Shown: positions 1 to 8,497, counted from the first letter of the stretch. The stretch is 33,010 bases of DNA from an uncultured Alphaproteobacteria bacterium (GCA_934538895.1 CAKTCH010000001.1:1-33010), one strand, 5' to 3'. Notes: generated by a model not told the origin, from the letters alone. Numbers and translations: made by a program.

Positions 1-266
1 AGATATCTATCAATAAAAATCTGGAAGAAAAATCCACTAATAATTTTAACGGGAACGAGAAAGTTTTCGGTGCCCATAAATACTATGAGATGCGCGATGT
101 CGAAAAACCGCTCCTTGAAAAGGAATATGAAGACCATGTCTTCTTTGTTTACGGAGATAGTATGCCGCAGCAAATATATCCGCACCTGCCGACGCTATAT
201 CTCTGGTCGGAACGGCCATCTTTCAGCCCGTGCCCATGGTTTATGATAGAAGGGCAGACGAAATAG
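1..266 (+). CDS. C-terminal fragment of an unrecognised protein, cut by the window start
   Basis: An open frame begins at base 3 and runs for 87 codons to a TAG at 264-266, with no start codon inside the window needed, so this is the 3' end of a gene that begins upstream. The visible protein is hydrophilic at first, with many Asn, Lys and Glu, and ends in an aromatic/proline-rich stretch (…YLWSERPSFSPCPWFMI…). The first half is AT-richer than the chromosomal housekeeping genes downstream. I recognise no family. That it is coding is inferred from frame length, a natural-looking protein composition and the lack of competing frames. It is convergent with the SDHAF4-like gene that ends at 304. 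Confidence 0.6.
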   Translation, partial: ISINKNLEEKSTNNFNGNEKVFGAHKYYEMRDVEKPLLEKEYEDHVFFVYGDSMPQQIYPHLPTLYLWSERPSFSPCPWFMIEGQTK

Positions 267-303
267 ATTACGTTAGCCCCATATTGCCATGGTGTATGAA
301 GGT

Positions 304-465
304 TTAGAAATCCACACACTTGCCGTTAAGTTCCCAGTCGCCGTAGCGCGTCGGTTCGGGGCCTTTGCGGCCGCCTTTTTCCGTGGGTGCTGCTGGTGGG
401 TTTTCCGCGGGAATCTGCGGTTTTTTCTGTGCGGGTTCAGTCTGGTTTTGCTTTTGCCGTGTCAT
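304..465 (-). CDS. DUF1674 / SDHAF4-like succinate dehydrogenase assembly factor
   Basis: A 53-residue protein on the minus strand, from ATG at 465 to TAA at 304-306. The first 30 residues are a low-complexity, Gln/Pro/Ala/Lys-rich tail. The C-terminus carries the family signature GPEPTRYGDWE…GKCVDF (residues about 35-53), which is the conserved core of DUF1674 (Pfam PF07896). Mitochondrial members (SDHAF4/Sdh8) bind the flavinated SdhA subunit and help assemble complex II; the same role here is inferred from family. The length suits bacterial members, which are short with a variable N-terminus. It lies divergently 44 bases from the chorismate mutase start, so both promoters must share that gap. 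Upstream of the ATG is a GGGGTGG stretch that is a rather distant ribosome-binding site. It is shorter than many gene-calling cutoffs and easily missed. Confidence 0.85.
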   Translation of the reverse strand: MTRQKQNQTEPAQKKPQIPAENPPAAPTEKGGRKGPEPTRYGDWELNGKCVDF

Positions 466-509
466 GACTTTAATATCCACCCCAGAGATATAAAAGCAAG
501 AGTATTCCC

Positions 510-815
510 ATGGAAATTATGAAACCTTTCCGCCAGCGCATAGATGCCCTTGATGACCAGATCATCGATTTGCTGATCGCGCGTGTCGGGATTATCCGCG
601 AGGTCGGCCATTTCAAATTCGAAAACGATATCCCGGCTGTCCTGCCTGACCGCGTGAACGAGGTGCGCGAGCGTGCCGCCGTGCGCGCCGCCGTCAAGGG
701 GCTGGACGCCGATCTGGTGCGCCAGTTATATACGACCATTATCGGCTATAGTTGCGATCTTGAGGAAGAAATAAAAGCGGAACTGGCCGAGAAGAGGAAG
801 GTCGCGCAAGGCTGA
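510..815 (+). CDS. Chorismate mutase, AroQ (type II) fold
   Basis: A 101-residue monofunctional AroQ-class chorismate mutase, which converts chorismate to prephenate in phenylalanine/tyrosine synthesis in the cytoplasm. The typical N-terminal helix FRQRIDALDDQIIDLLIAR with its catalytic Arg (residue about 8) is followed by …REVGHFKFE… containing the second-helix Lys, and a third helix ending …RQLYTTIIGYSCDLEEE. Length matches stand-alone AroQ enzymes. Two in-frame ATGs are possible (510 and 519); the first is taken, although MKPFRQRI at 519 would also contain the full domain. The stop (813-815) overlaps the rsmB ATG by one base (TGATG), indicating translational coupling. Pairing with rsmB rather than aromatic genes suggests operon convenience, not pathway logic. 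Confidence 0.9.
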   Translation: MEIMKPFRQRIDALDDQIIDLLIARVGIIREVGHFKFENDIPAVLPDRVNEVRERAAVRAAVKGLDADLVRQLYTTIIGYSCDLEEEIKAELAEKRKVAQG

Positions 816-2155
816 TGCAGACTTCGTTCCCTCCCGATACGCGCAGTGAAGCGCTGTCCGCGCGCCTTGTGGCGTTGTCGCTGCTGGGCGATGTGCTGGA
901 CAAGCGTACGCCGCTGGATCAGGCGCTGGATTCTTCGGCGGCATTCCGGCTGCTGTCGGCGCGGGACCGCGCGTTTACGAGGATGCTGGTGGCGACGACG
1001 CTGCGCCGCCTGGGGCAGGTCGATCATTTAATCATCGCCATGAGTGAACGCGGCGTGCCGCCGTCCCCGCCTGTGGTCCATCATATATTGCGCCTTGGGG
1101 TAACCCAGCTCTTCTTTATGGACGTGCCGGTTTATGCCGCCGTCGATACGTCTGTGCGCATGACCGAAGAGAAGAACATACCGCGCCTGAAAGGGTTCGT
1201 GAACGCGATCATGCGCCGCCTCGACCGCGAAGGGCGCGATCTGATTGCCACGCAGGACGAAGTGATGCTGAACATTCCGGCATGGCTGCGTGAACTGTGG
1301 ATTCGCGATTACGGCATTGACGAGGCGGATGCGCTGGCGCACGCGGCGTTGTCCGAAGCGCCGCTCGACATCACGGTCAAGGATCACGACATGCTGAAAT
1401 ACTGGGCCGGCCAGCTGGATGCGACGATACTGCCGACGGGCGGGTTGCGCCGCGCGGCGGGGGGCATGGTCGCCGATCTGCCGGGTTATCACGACGGCAT
1501 GTGGTGGGTGCAGGATTTATCGGCGTCTCTGCCCGCCAGGCTGCTGGGTGCGGTCAGGGGCAAGACCGTGATCGATCTTTGCGCCGCGCCGGGCGGCAAG
1601 ACCGCGCAACTGGCGGCGGCGGGGGCGCAGGTGATCGCGCTCGACCGCTCTGCCGGGCGCTTGCGCCGCCTTGAGGAAAACATGAAGCGCCTCCGCCTGA
1701 ACGATAACGTCAGGGTGGTGGCCGCCGACGCGACGGCTTGGCGTCATGCGCATCCGGTCGATTTTATCCTGCTCGACGCGCCTTGCTCGGCGACGGGCAC
1801 GATCCGCCGCCATCCCGATGTCCTGCACTTGAAAAAGCCGCAGGATATCGACGCGCTTTCCGATTTGCAGGCGCGCCTGCTGGCGCACGCTACCAGTATG
1901 CTCGATCATCATGGCGTGCTTATTTATTGCACCTGTTCGCTGCAAATGGATGAAGGCGAACGCCGGATCGAGGATTTTCTGCGTAACCATCCCGGCATGG
2001 TGCGTTACCCGATCCTGCCGCAGGAGGTCGCGGGAATGGAAACGTCGCTGACGCCCGTGGGGGATTTACGTATCCTGCCCCATCATACCGGTACAGGTCA
2101 TTGCATACAGGGCGGCATGGATGGATTTTATATCTGCCGCCTGCAAAAGCGCTGA
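815..2155 (+). CDS. rsmB: 16S rRNA (cytosine-C5)-methyltransferase RsmB
   Basis: A 446-residue protein with the two-part layout of RsmB/Fmu: an N-terminal NusB-like helical domain (about residues 10-145) and a C-terminal SAM-dependent RNA m5C methyltransferase domain. Seen in the sequence: SAM-binding motif DLCAAPGGKT (about 252-261), DAPCSATGTIRRHP (about 320) and YCTCSLQMDEGE (about 371-382). The Cys in PCS and the one in TCS are the two conserved cysteines of this class, the latter being the nucleophile in E. coli RsmB and the former aiding product release. The family methylates C967 (E. coli numbering) of 16S rRNA. It starts one base inside the chorismate mutase stop. RsmB followed by rpe and a heparinase-like gene is a familiar alphaproteobacterial order. 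An inverted repeat (ACCTGC/GCAGGT, 2155-2181) follows the stop but has no T-run. Confidence 0.95.
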   Translation: MQTSFPPDTRSEALSARLVALSLLGDVLDKRTPLDQALDSSAAFRLLSARDRAFTRMLVATTLRRLGQVDHLIIAMSERGVPPSPPVVHHILRLGVTQLFFMDVPVYAAVDTSVRMTEEKNIPRLKGFVNAIMRRLDREGRDLIATQDEVMLNIPAWLRELWIRDYGIDEADALAHAALSEAPLDITVKDHDMLKYWAGQLDATILPTGGLRRAAGGMVADLPGYHDGMWWVQDLSASLPARLLGAVRGKTVIDLCAAPGGKTAQLAAAGAQVIALDRSAGRLRRLEENMKRLRLNDNVRVVAADATAWRHAHPVDFILLDAPCSATGTIRRHPDVLHLKKPQDIDALSDLQARLLAHATSMLDHHGVLIYCTCSLQMDEGERRIEDFLRNHPGMVRYPILPQEVAGMETSLTPVGDLRILPHHTGTGHCIQGGMDGFYICRLQKR

Positions 2156-2381
2156 CCTGCCGTCATGGTTACCGCGCAGGTGCTATAAAACGACTTATCC
2201 GGTATCGGATTGATTTGTTCGCTGTTTAGATGCTGTTATGCGGTCTTATAAAAATCTTTCAAAAAATTCGTGAATCGAAGGTGAAATTAACTTTCCAGTT
2301 ATGCTATATTTATCCACAGGACGTTTCATGCGCCCTGTTCCCCGCTTAATTTCACAGAATATCTCTCAGAAGTTTTCATAA

Positions 2382-3047
2382 ATGTCATCCGTTCCCGGAA
2401 TCCGTATTGCGCCTTCCATCCTGTCCGCCGACTTTGCCTCTCTGGGCGCGGAAATTCAGGCTATCGATCGGGCGGGCGCCGATTATATCCATGTCGACGT
2501 GATGGACGGCCATTACGTGCCGAACCTGACGATCGGTCCCGGCGTAGTCAAGGCGATCCGTCCGCATTCAAAGAAAATCTTCGACGTGCATTTGATGATT
2601 TCCCCGGCTGATAATTTTATCGAAGCGTTCGCCCATGCCGGGGCGGACATCATCACTATCCATCCCGAAGCCGGCCCGCATTTCCATCGCACGTTGCAGG
2701 CCATTCGGGCGCTGGGCAGGAAGGCGGGCCTGGCGCTTAATCCCGGCACGCCGACGGACGTTCTCGACCACGTCATGGATCTGGTCGATCTCGTGCTGGT
2801 GATGACGGTCAATCCCGGATTCGGCGGTCAAGCCTATATTCCGCTCGCGGATAAAATCGCCGATGTGGCGGAACGCATCAAAGCGCAGAATCGCCACATC
2901 GATCTCGAGGTCGATGGCGGCATCAATCCCGAAACCGCAAGGGAAGTCATCAGGGCGGGCGCCGATGTGCTGGTCGCCGGGACGGCGGTGTTCAGGGACG
3001 GCCCGGCGAAATACGCTGAACATATAAGCGCGATCCGGGGGTTGTAA
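2382..3047 (+). CDS. rpe: Ribulose-phosphate 3-epimerase
   Basis: A 221-residue TIM-barrel epimerase interconverting ribulose-5-phosphate and xylulose-5-phosphate in the pentose phosphate pathway and, where present, the Calvin cycle. Family motifs are clear: IAPSILSADFASLG near the N-terminus, IHVDVMDGHYVPNLTIGP (about 40-57), DVHLMI (about 67), VMTVNPGFGGQ (about 140-150) and LEVDGGIN (about 173-180). They contain the metal-binding His/Asp pairs and the catalytic Asp residues. Length is standard. A 226-base AT-rich gap separates it from rsmB, so it probably has its own promoter there, but I could not pick convincing -35/-10 boxes. The heparinase-like gene follows after 6 bases and is likely cotranscribed. 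Confidence 0.96.
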   Translation: MSSVPGIRIAPSILSADFASLGAEIQAIDRAGADYIHVDVMDGHYVPNLTIGPGVVKAIRPHSKKIFDVHLMISPADNFIEAFAHAGADIITIHPEAGPHFHRTLQAIRALGRKAGLALNPGTPTDVLDHVMDLVDLVLVMTVNPGFGGQAYIPLADKIADVAERIKAQNRHIDLEVDGGINPETAREVIRAGADVLVAGTAVFRDGPAKYAEHISAIRGL

Positions 3048-3053
3048 CGTCCG

Positions 3054-4694
3054 ATGGTTTCCCGCGTACCCGCTCTTCGCCACCTGCGCCAGAAAGCCAG
3101 CCACGCGGCTTTCAATACGGCGTTTTATAATTGGACGCTCGGCAGCGACATCCCTCACGACCTGATTGTCAGCCCCGCCGACCCCTGGCCGGGCGACATG
3201 GCGCGCGGGCGGCTGCTGTGCGGCGGCGCGTTCACGCTCGAAGGCCAGCAAAAGCAAATCTGCCGCCGCCTGTGGGAATCGCAGCATCTTCCGCAGACAT
3301 GGCTCAATCACCTGCACGGTTTTGAATGGCTGCGCGATTTACGCGCATTGGGCGGCGATCAGGGCCGCCAGCAGGCGCGCGACCTGATAGCAGACTGGAT
3401 AAACCGTTACAGCGGCTGGGACGCCCATGTCTGGCGCGCCGACATCGCCGGGCAGCGCCTGACCAACTGGATCATGCTTTACGGCTTCTTCGGGGCCAGC
3501 GCCGACGAGGAATTCCAGGACCGTTATTTCCATTCCCTGCTGCGTCAATCGCGCCATCTCGCGCGGGCATTGCCGGGCACGTTGTATGGCTTGCCGCTGT
3601 TGCAGGGTATTCGCGGCCTTATTCTGGCGGGTATCAGCATTCCCGGCCATGAAAGCTGGCTGATGCAGGGGCTTGATTTGCTGGAGATCGAAACCGGCAA
3701 ACAAATCCTCAGCGATGGCGGGCATATCAGCCGTTCTCCGGCCTTGTTGCTGGAGGCGCTGCGCGTTTATGTCGATGTGCGCATGGCGCTGCGCGCGGGC
3801 GATTATCCGGTGCCGGAACAGATCGAACACACGATCGACCGCATGGCCCAGGCGATGCGTTTTTTCCGCCATGCCGACAAGAAACTCACTACCTTCCACG
3901 GTACGCAGGAACTGGATAGCGCCTACACCGACGCGATCCTGACGCAGGCGAACGCGCGCGGCAAAGTGCTGCGCAACCTGCCGCACAGCGATTATGAGCG
4001 CGTCACATTGGGCCGCAGCGTCATGACGATGGATGTCGGCGCGCCGCCCGCTTGGCCGTATGACGACGTTGCACATGCCAGCCCGCTGGCGTTCGAATTC
4101 ATCTATGGCAAGGAACGTATCTTCGTATCCTGCGGTACGCATCCGATGGACGAAGAATGGCGCGCGGCCTTGCGCGGCACGGGCGCCCACAACAGCATCA
4201 CGCTCGACGACCGCAACGCCTGCGAGATCAAGGCCGACGGCCATATGGGCCGCCGCCCGCGCATGGTGTCCTCGACGCGCGAGGAAGGTTTATATGCGAC
4301 ATTGATCGATGCCGTTCATGACGGCTATGTGCCCGTGAACGGCGTCACGCACCGCCGCCGGCTGTATCTGGGGCATGAAGGCCATGACCTGCGCGGCGAG
4401 GAAAACCTGACTTGTACCGTGGGCATCAACAAGCCGATTCAGGTGACGGCGCGCTTCCATTTGCATCCGAAAGTGCAGGTTTCGTTGATCCGCGAGGGCG
4501 AGGAAGCTTTGCTGCGCCTTGCGGGTGGCTCCGGCTGGCGTTTCTACCTGACGGGCGGCCAGCTCTCGCTTGAGAACAGTATCTATTTCGGCGAGGGCCA
4601 CGCCCTGCGCAAAACCAAGCAGCTGGTTGTCTCCGCGACGATGGAGAGCGATACGCTGCAATTCAAATGGGCGTTGCAGCGTGAGGGCGTTTAG
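3054..4694 (+). CDS. Heparinase II/III family protein
   Basis: A 546-residue protein with the two-domain layout of alphaproteobacterial heparinase II/III-like proteins: an N-terminal alpha/alpha-toroid (to about residue 340) and a C-terminal beta-sandwich. The toroid includes LNHLHGFEWLRDL, WDAHVWRADIAGQRLTNWIMLYGF, and ILSDGGHISRSPALLLEALR. The C-terminal domain includes FIYGKERIFVSCGTHPMDEEWRAALRGTGAHNS, matching the family's conserved histidine-rich lyase strand. Enzymes of this fold cleave acidic glycans; the true substrate here is unknown, and no secretion signal is visible at the N-terminus. It is placed directly after rpe, a common arrangement in Rhodospirillales-like genomes. ATG at 3054 is used, with a purine-rich GGGGG stretch (3037-3041) about a dozen bases upstream. 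A low-complexity-free, GC-rich gene of ordinary composition. Confidence 0.88.
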   Translation: MVSRVPALRHLRQKASHAAFNTAFYNWTLGSDIPHDLIVSPADPWPGDMARGRLLCGGAFTLEGQQKQICRRLWESQHLPQTWLNHLHGFEWLRDLRALGGDQGRQQARDLIADWINRYSGWDAHVWRADIAGQRLTNWIMLYGFFGASADEEFQDRYFHSLLRQSRHLARALPGTLYGLPLLQGIRGLILAGISIPGHESWLMQGLDLLEIETGKQILSDGGHISRSPALLLEALRVYVDVRMALRAGDYPVPEQIEHTIDRMAQAMRFFRHADKKLTTFHGTQELDSAYTDAILTQANARGKVLRNLPHSDYERVTLGRSVMTMDVGAPPAWPYDDVAHASPLAFEFIYGKERIFVSCGTHPMDEEWRAALRGTGAHNSITLDDRNACEIKADGHMGRRPRMVSSTREEGLYATLIDAVHDGYVPVNGVTHRRRLYLGHEGHDLRGEENLTCTVGINKPIQVTARFHLHPKVQVSLIREGEEALLRLAGGSGWRFYLTGGQLSLENSIYFGEGHALRKTKQLVVSATMESDTLQFKWALQREGV

Positions 4695-4696
4695 CT

Positions 4697-4737
4697 ACTG
4701 CATTTCGGCAGTGCGCTTAGAATCTAAGGGCTTTTTT
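4697..4737 (+). terminator. Probable rho-independent terminator after the heparinase-like gene
   Basis: Two small hairpins sit right after the stop: ACTGC/GCAGT (4697-4701 with 4708-4712) and CTTAG/CTAAG (4716-4720 with 4724-4728). A T6 run follows at 4732-4737. The second stem is AT-rich and short, so the terminator is only moderately convincing, but it lies between two convergent genes where one is expected. Confidence 0.5.
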
Positions 4738-4740
4738 GTT

Positions 4741-5256
4741 CTATTTTAAACGGGGTAAATTTTTTATTGCCGATATATCCCAGTAATTTTCGACATATTG
4801 GCGTACAGGGGGCCAGATATTGACGCATCCGTTTGGTTGGACATCAAAAATCTTGGCATGATTTTTCTCAGAGAAATTTTTCATTTGGTCAAAATTCTGA
4901 CGAAAATTCTGTTCATCTTCTTTTATTGATTTAAAAGTTTTCTCCAAAAGAGAAGTGTCTATCACTGGTCTTTTTTGAACATTTAAAAGATAGTAGTATA
5001 CATCAAGAATTTTTGAAGGCATGGCTTCTTGATCTTGTGCCCATTTCATGAGCTTTCTTTGTGCCTTAGAGATATGGGACTCGATTGCTGCATCATACTT
5101 TAGATCCAACCTTTGATTGGATTTGCTTCGATCTTCCAAAATATAGAGCTCTTTAAATAAGGGGAGCGCTTCAATATATAGCTCATCATGCGGCGCGTGC
5201 TGATGAATCTTGGTAAGGAGGCGCTCCATTTTTGCTGCGAGGGCTTCAAAAGGCAT
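4741..5256 (-). CDS. Hypothetical protein, AT-rich orphan
   Basis: A 171-residue soluble protein with no signal peptide or membrane segment, rich in Lys, Glu, Gln and Asn and probably mostly alpha-helical. I recognise no family. Features: an N-terminal amphipathic helix (MPFEALAAKMERLLTKI), a YDAAIESHISKAQRKLMKW helix in the middle, and an aromatic C-terminus (…NIWPPVRQYVENYWDI). Its codon use and base composition are strikingly AT-richer than both flanking genes (the heparinase-like gene and radA), which suggests recent acquisition or weak selection. It stands alone between two plus-strand genes, with its own AT-rich 140-base upstream region shared divergently with radA. The alternative frame on the same strand (5100-5285) is discarded because this longer frame has a sensible start and natural protein composition. 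Confidence 0.65.
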   Translation of the reverse strand: MPFEALAAKMERLLTKIHQHAPHDELYIEALPLFKELYILEDRSKSNQRLDLKYDAAIESHISKAQRKLMKWAQDQEAMPSKILDVYYYLLNVQKRPVIDTSLLEKTFKSIKEDEQNFRQNFDQMKNFSEKNHAKIFDVQPNGCVNIWPPVRQYVENYWDISAIKNLPRLK

Positions 5257-5419
5257 TTTTTCTCACTTGCTACCTGAGTTAACAACTCTAGTATGACTTA
5301 TATTTTACTCATTACAAGTATATTTTTGTTTTAACCTATTTATATGATGAAAATACTTATCACATATCGACTATGTTCTCTTTTTGTTCTAGTGTAGGAT
5401 GAAACAAGAGCGAATCATC

Positions 5420-6820
5420 ATGGCAAAACCTACAAAAAACTATGTCTGTCAGTCCTGCGGCACGGTGGCGGGCAAATGGTCGGGGAAATGCGATTCCTGT
5501 AATGAATGGAATACGTTCGCCGAGGAGAAGATCGAGGTTACGGTGCCGAAGGGCATGGGGGCCAGGAAGGGGCGCGCGCTGGAACTGGTGGATCTTAGCG
5601 GGCAGAGCCATGAACGGCTGCCGCGCCTTGTGACGGGGATTGCCGAATTCGACCGCGTGACCGGGGGCGGGGTGGTGCCGGGGTCGGCACTTTTGATCGG
5701 CGGCGATCCGGGGATCGGTAAATCGACGCTGTTGTTACAGGTGGTTTGCGCGCTCAGTAAAAAGAATGCGCGTTGCGTTTATGTGTCGGGCGAGGAAGCG
5801 GTCGATCAGGTGCGGCTGCGCGCCGATCGTCTGGGGCTGGCGGATTCTCCGGTCGAACTGGCCTCGGCGACCAATGTGCGTGACATCGTGGCGACGATGG
5901 AGGACGGCGGCAGGCATATCGATTTGCTGGTGGTGGACTCGATACAGACCGTTTATGTCGATAACGTCGATAGCGCACCCGGCACGGTGACGCAGGTGCG
6001 GACATCGGCGCAGGAAATCATTCGCGTGGCGAAAAAGCGCAACATCATTGTGCTATTCGTGGGGCATGTGACCAAGGACGGCCAGATCGCGGGGCCGCGC
6101 GTACTGGAACATCTCGTCGATACCGTTCTTTATTTCGAGGGCGACCGCAGTCACCAGTTCCGCATCCTGCGCGCGGTGAAAAACCGTTTCGGCCCGACTG
6201 ACGAAATCGGCGTGTTTGAAATGGCGCAGGAAGGGCTGGTGGAAGTGGCCAATCCTTCGGCTTTGTTCCTCGCCCAGCGCCAGCCGGATGTCACGGGCAG
6301 CGTGGTGCTGGCGGCGCTTGAGGGAACGCGCCCGGTGCTGGTCGAGGTGCAGGCGCTGGTTTCGGTTTCGCCGCTGGGTACGCCGCGCCGCGCGGTGATC
6401 GGGTATGATTCGGGGCGCCTGTCGATGGTGCTGGCGGTGCTGGAAACACGCGTGGGGCTGCAATTTTCGGGATGTGACGTTTATTTGAATATCGCGGGCG
6501 GCATTCGCATCAACGAACCGGCGGCGGATCTGGCGGTGGCGGCGGCGCTGATTTCGGCGCTCAATAATGTAGCGGCCCCGGCGGATGCGATTTTCTTCGG
6601 TGAAATCGGCCTTGCGGGCGAAGTGCGTCAGGTGTCGCAGCCGGATGTGCGGATGAAGGAAGCCTCGAAGCTGGGGTTCGGAAAGGCGATGATCCCGCGC
6701 CGGAAAGTGGTGAAAGAGGGCAAGAAGCCCGATCCGCTGGCGGTCAGCGAACTGACGCATTTGCAGGATCTGGCCGATTTGCTGCGGGATGAGGGTGGGC
6801 CGCGCCGGGCGATCGCCTGA
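5420..6820 (+). CDS. radA: DNA repair protein RadA
   Basis: A 466-residue RadA (Sms), a RecA-like DnaB-type branch-migration ATPase acting in recombinational repair. From the chosen start: a C4 zinc finger (C10, C13, C24, C27); Walker A GGDPGIGKST (about 94-103); Walker B LLVVDSIQTV; the RadA-specific KNRFG motif (about 254-258); and a C-terminal Lon-protease-like domain (about 275-455) including GGIRINEPAADLAVAAAL and GEIGLAGEVRQV. RadA lacks the Lon catalytic residues, and this domain is structural. An in-frame ATG exists at 5399 (adding MKQERII), but the finger then sits later than usual and AGG is too close to it, so ATG 5420 is preferred. It is divergent from the AT-rich orphan. Confidence 0.96.
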   Translation: MAKPTKNYVCQSCGTVAGKWSGKCDSCNEWNTFAEEKIEVTVPKGMGARKGRALELVDLSGQSHERLPRLVTGIAEFDRVTGGGVVPGSALLIGGDPGIGKSTLLLQVVCALSKKNARCVYVSGEEAVDQVRLRADRLGLADSPVELASATNVRDIVATMEDGGRHIDLLVVDSIQTVYVDNVDSAPGTVTQVRTSAQEIIRVAKKRNIIVLFVGHVTKDGQIAGPRVLEHLVDTVLYFEGDRSHQFRILRAVKNRFGPTDEIGVFEMAQEGLVEVANPSALFLAQRQPDVTGSVVLAALEGTRPVLVEVQALVSVSPLGTPRRAVIGYDSGRLSMVLAVLETRVGLQFSGCDVYLNIAGGIRINEPAADLAVAAALISALNNVAAPADAIFFGEIGLAGEVRQVSQPDVRMKEASKLGFGKAMIPRRKVVKEGKKPDPLAVSELTHLQDLADLLRDEGGPRRAIA

Positions 6821-6832
6821 GCCGGCGATTTC

Positions 6833-7561
6833 TCAAGGGCAGGGCGTGGATATGCGTTCCTTTTTCGTAGCGGGATATTCGTATTTCTGATTCAGTTCGT
6901 CGATAAATGTGCCGCTTGCCCTTCGCATCCAGAAGCTTGCCGTTTTCAGAAGGGTTGAAGAGGCCTGCACATTATAGATCAATAGGGTTCTGGAGAAATA
7001 TTCCGGGGCAGATTTATTCTGCCGCATGTCTTGCTGAAAACCCGCGCGCATACTGGAAAGCCATATATCTGCCATCTGTCTGGTCAGTGCGCCGCGTATT
7101 TTGTCTTGCCTGCTTTCCTTTTGGCGCCACAAGGCGATCTCATCTTTGTAATGCTCTGGTTCATAATGTTCCCAGGCATCCGCTTCTTCGCTTTGTTCGT
7201 CTCTCATGCGGGCGGCGGCGCTGGCGATCTCCGCTGCCAACTGGCTTGCCTGACGATCATCCGGCGGCAGCCGGTTTTGTACGGATTGGGCGATGTCGGT
7301 CAGGGTGTCCGCCACCTCCTGCAAATGGCCGAAGCGGGCCGCCATATCCGTGCATTGTGAAATCAAGCTGGTGACAGGCGCGCATGGCGGGTGCGAGAGG
7401 CAGGCCTGTGCGGTCACCCGCAGGCTATCCAGCCTGCGGCAGGCACGGGCGGATTCACTAAAGTAATCCTTTAACGCCTTTATCGGGTTCATATCCATAT
7501 CCATATTATTAAGGAGCATTGCGATAAGGTTATCCGTATGGAAAATATCCAGTATTGTCAA
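6833..7561 (-). CDS. Hypothetical helical protein
   Basis: A 242-residue protein of unknown function, convergent with radA (12-base gap). It appears all-helical and charged, with no transmembrane segments or clear signal peptide. Three cysteines lie around residues 41-65 (ARACRRL, AQACLSHPPCAP) and another in SQCTDMAARFG. A long charged middle (EQSEEADAWEHYEPEHYKDE) is followed by a C-terminal helix rich in Ser and Leu. Start choice is uncertain: the MTILDIF start gives the full length, but internal ATGs near MLLNN and MDMDMNP (residues 15-25) are also possible, and the latter would start next to the helical core. I do not recognise a family, and its neighbours give no clue. Confidence 0.6.
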   Translation of the reverse strand: MTILDIFHTDNLIAMLLNNMDMDMNPIKALKDYFSESARACRRLDSLRVTAQACLSHPPCAPVTSLISQCTDMAARFGHLQEVADTLTDIAQSVQNRLPPDDRQASQLAAEIASAAARMRDEQSEEADAWEHYEPEHYKDEIALWRQKESRQDKIRGALTRQMADIWLSSMRAGFQQDMRQNKSAPEYFSRTLLIYNVQASSTLLKTASFWMRRASGTFIDELNQKYEYPATKKERISTPCP

Positions 7562-7717
7562 CTGAAGGGGGCTTAACGGGCGTTTTTTATGAACGTGCTG
7601 ATAAATAAGCGCTTTTTAAGAAAAAGAGCATGGGGCCCGCTTGATAAGGTCTGTTCCCATCCGCAGCGATCTGCTACATTCCGGCTGTTGTTTTAATTAT
7701 CCGGTATCCGCTATTCC

Positions 7718-8497
7718 ATGTTTTTCGATCTCGTCATTCTGGGCGTCCTGTTCGTTTCCGCCGTTTTCGCCTTTCTGCGCGGTTTTATCCGCGAGGTTCT
7801 GACTATTCTGGGCGTTGTTGGCGGGCTGGCGGCGGCGCTGGCTTTTGGCCGGGAACTCGTGCCGCTGATGAGTGAGTGGATCGGCGTCGATCCGAAGGCT
7901 GAAGAACCGCAATTGATGCTGGGCGTGGTGCCTTACACCATCGTCGCCGATGTGCTGGCCTATGGTTCGATCTTCCTTGTGGTGGTGATTATCCTCTCCG
8001 TGGTCAGCAATTTGCTGGCGGGGTGGGCGCGCACTATCGGGCTGGGGGCGATCGACCGCACGCTGGGGGTGATTTTCGGCATCGCCCGGGGGGTGCTGGT
8101 ACTGGCCGTGCTCTACCTGCTGCCCTATCTTCTGTTTGAGGGAGATACCCGCAAGGACTGGTTCAAGGATAGCCGCCTGATCGTCTATATCGAGCAAACC
8201 TCGGCATGGCTGGCGGAATTCCTGCCGGACTCGGTGAAAAACACCCATTCGTCGAATGTGGGCGACAAGGCCAACGAGCTGACCAGGGCCACGCGCGACA
8301 AGCTGAAGGATCTCGACCTGCTCAAGGGGGATCTCGATGGTGACGGAGAGAATAAAACCGTGACAAAACCACAAGAAGAGGGTTATGGATATGGCGAGCG
8401 TCAGGACATGCAGGAACTGATTGAAGAGCAGGCGGATGTCCCCGCGCAGCCTCCCCTGAAAGCACCGGCCTCGCCGGCGATGAGAGTCAATGAGTAG
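7718..8497 (+). CDS. cvpA: CvpA family membrane protein
   Basis: A 259-residue inner-membrane protein. The N-terminal ~150 residues match the CvpA (colicin V production) family: FFDLVILGVLFVSAVFAFLRGFIREVL is the typical first helix plus the FxRGFxRE motif, followed by three more hydrophobic segments (about 25-45, 75-100, 115-140) and the GAIDRTLGVIFGIARG motif. The C-terminal ~100 residues are hydrophilic and acidic and probably cytoplasmic or periplasmic; they are longer than in E. coli CvpA (about 160 residues in all). The stop overlaps the purF start by 8 bases (ATGAGTAG). CvpA-PurF linkage is widespread; CvpA is needed for colicin V export and envelope robustness in E. coli, but its molecular role is not settled. 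Confidence 0.93.
   Translation: MFFDLVILGVLFVSAVFAFLRGFIREVLTILGVVGGLAAALAFGRELVPLMSEWIGVDPKAEEPQLMLGVVPYTIVADVLAYGSIFLVVVIILSVVSNLLAGWARTIGLGAIDRTLGVIFGIARGVLVLAVLYLLPYLLFEGDTRKDWFKDSRLIVYIEQTSAWLAEFLPDSVKNTHSSNVGDKANELTRATRDKLKDLDLLKGDLDGDGENKTVTKPQEEGYGYGERQDMQELIEEQADVPAQPPLKAPASPAMRVNE

Noticed and set aside
289..522. A plus-strand frame of 77 codons over the SDHAF4-like gene
   Set aside because: Hydrophobic Phe/Cys-rich product without homology; the minus strand has the DUF1674 signature.
2155..2181. Inverted repeat ACCTGC/GCAGGT after rsmB as a terminator
   Set aside because: Only six pairs, a 15-base loop and no T-run.
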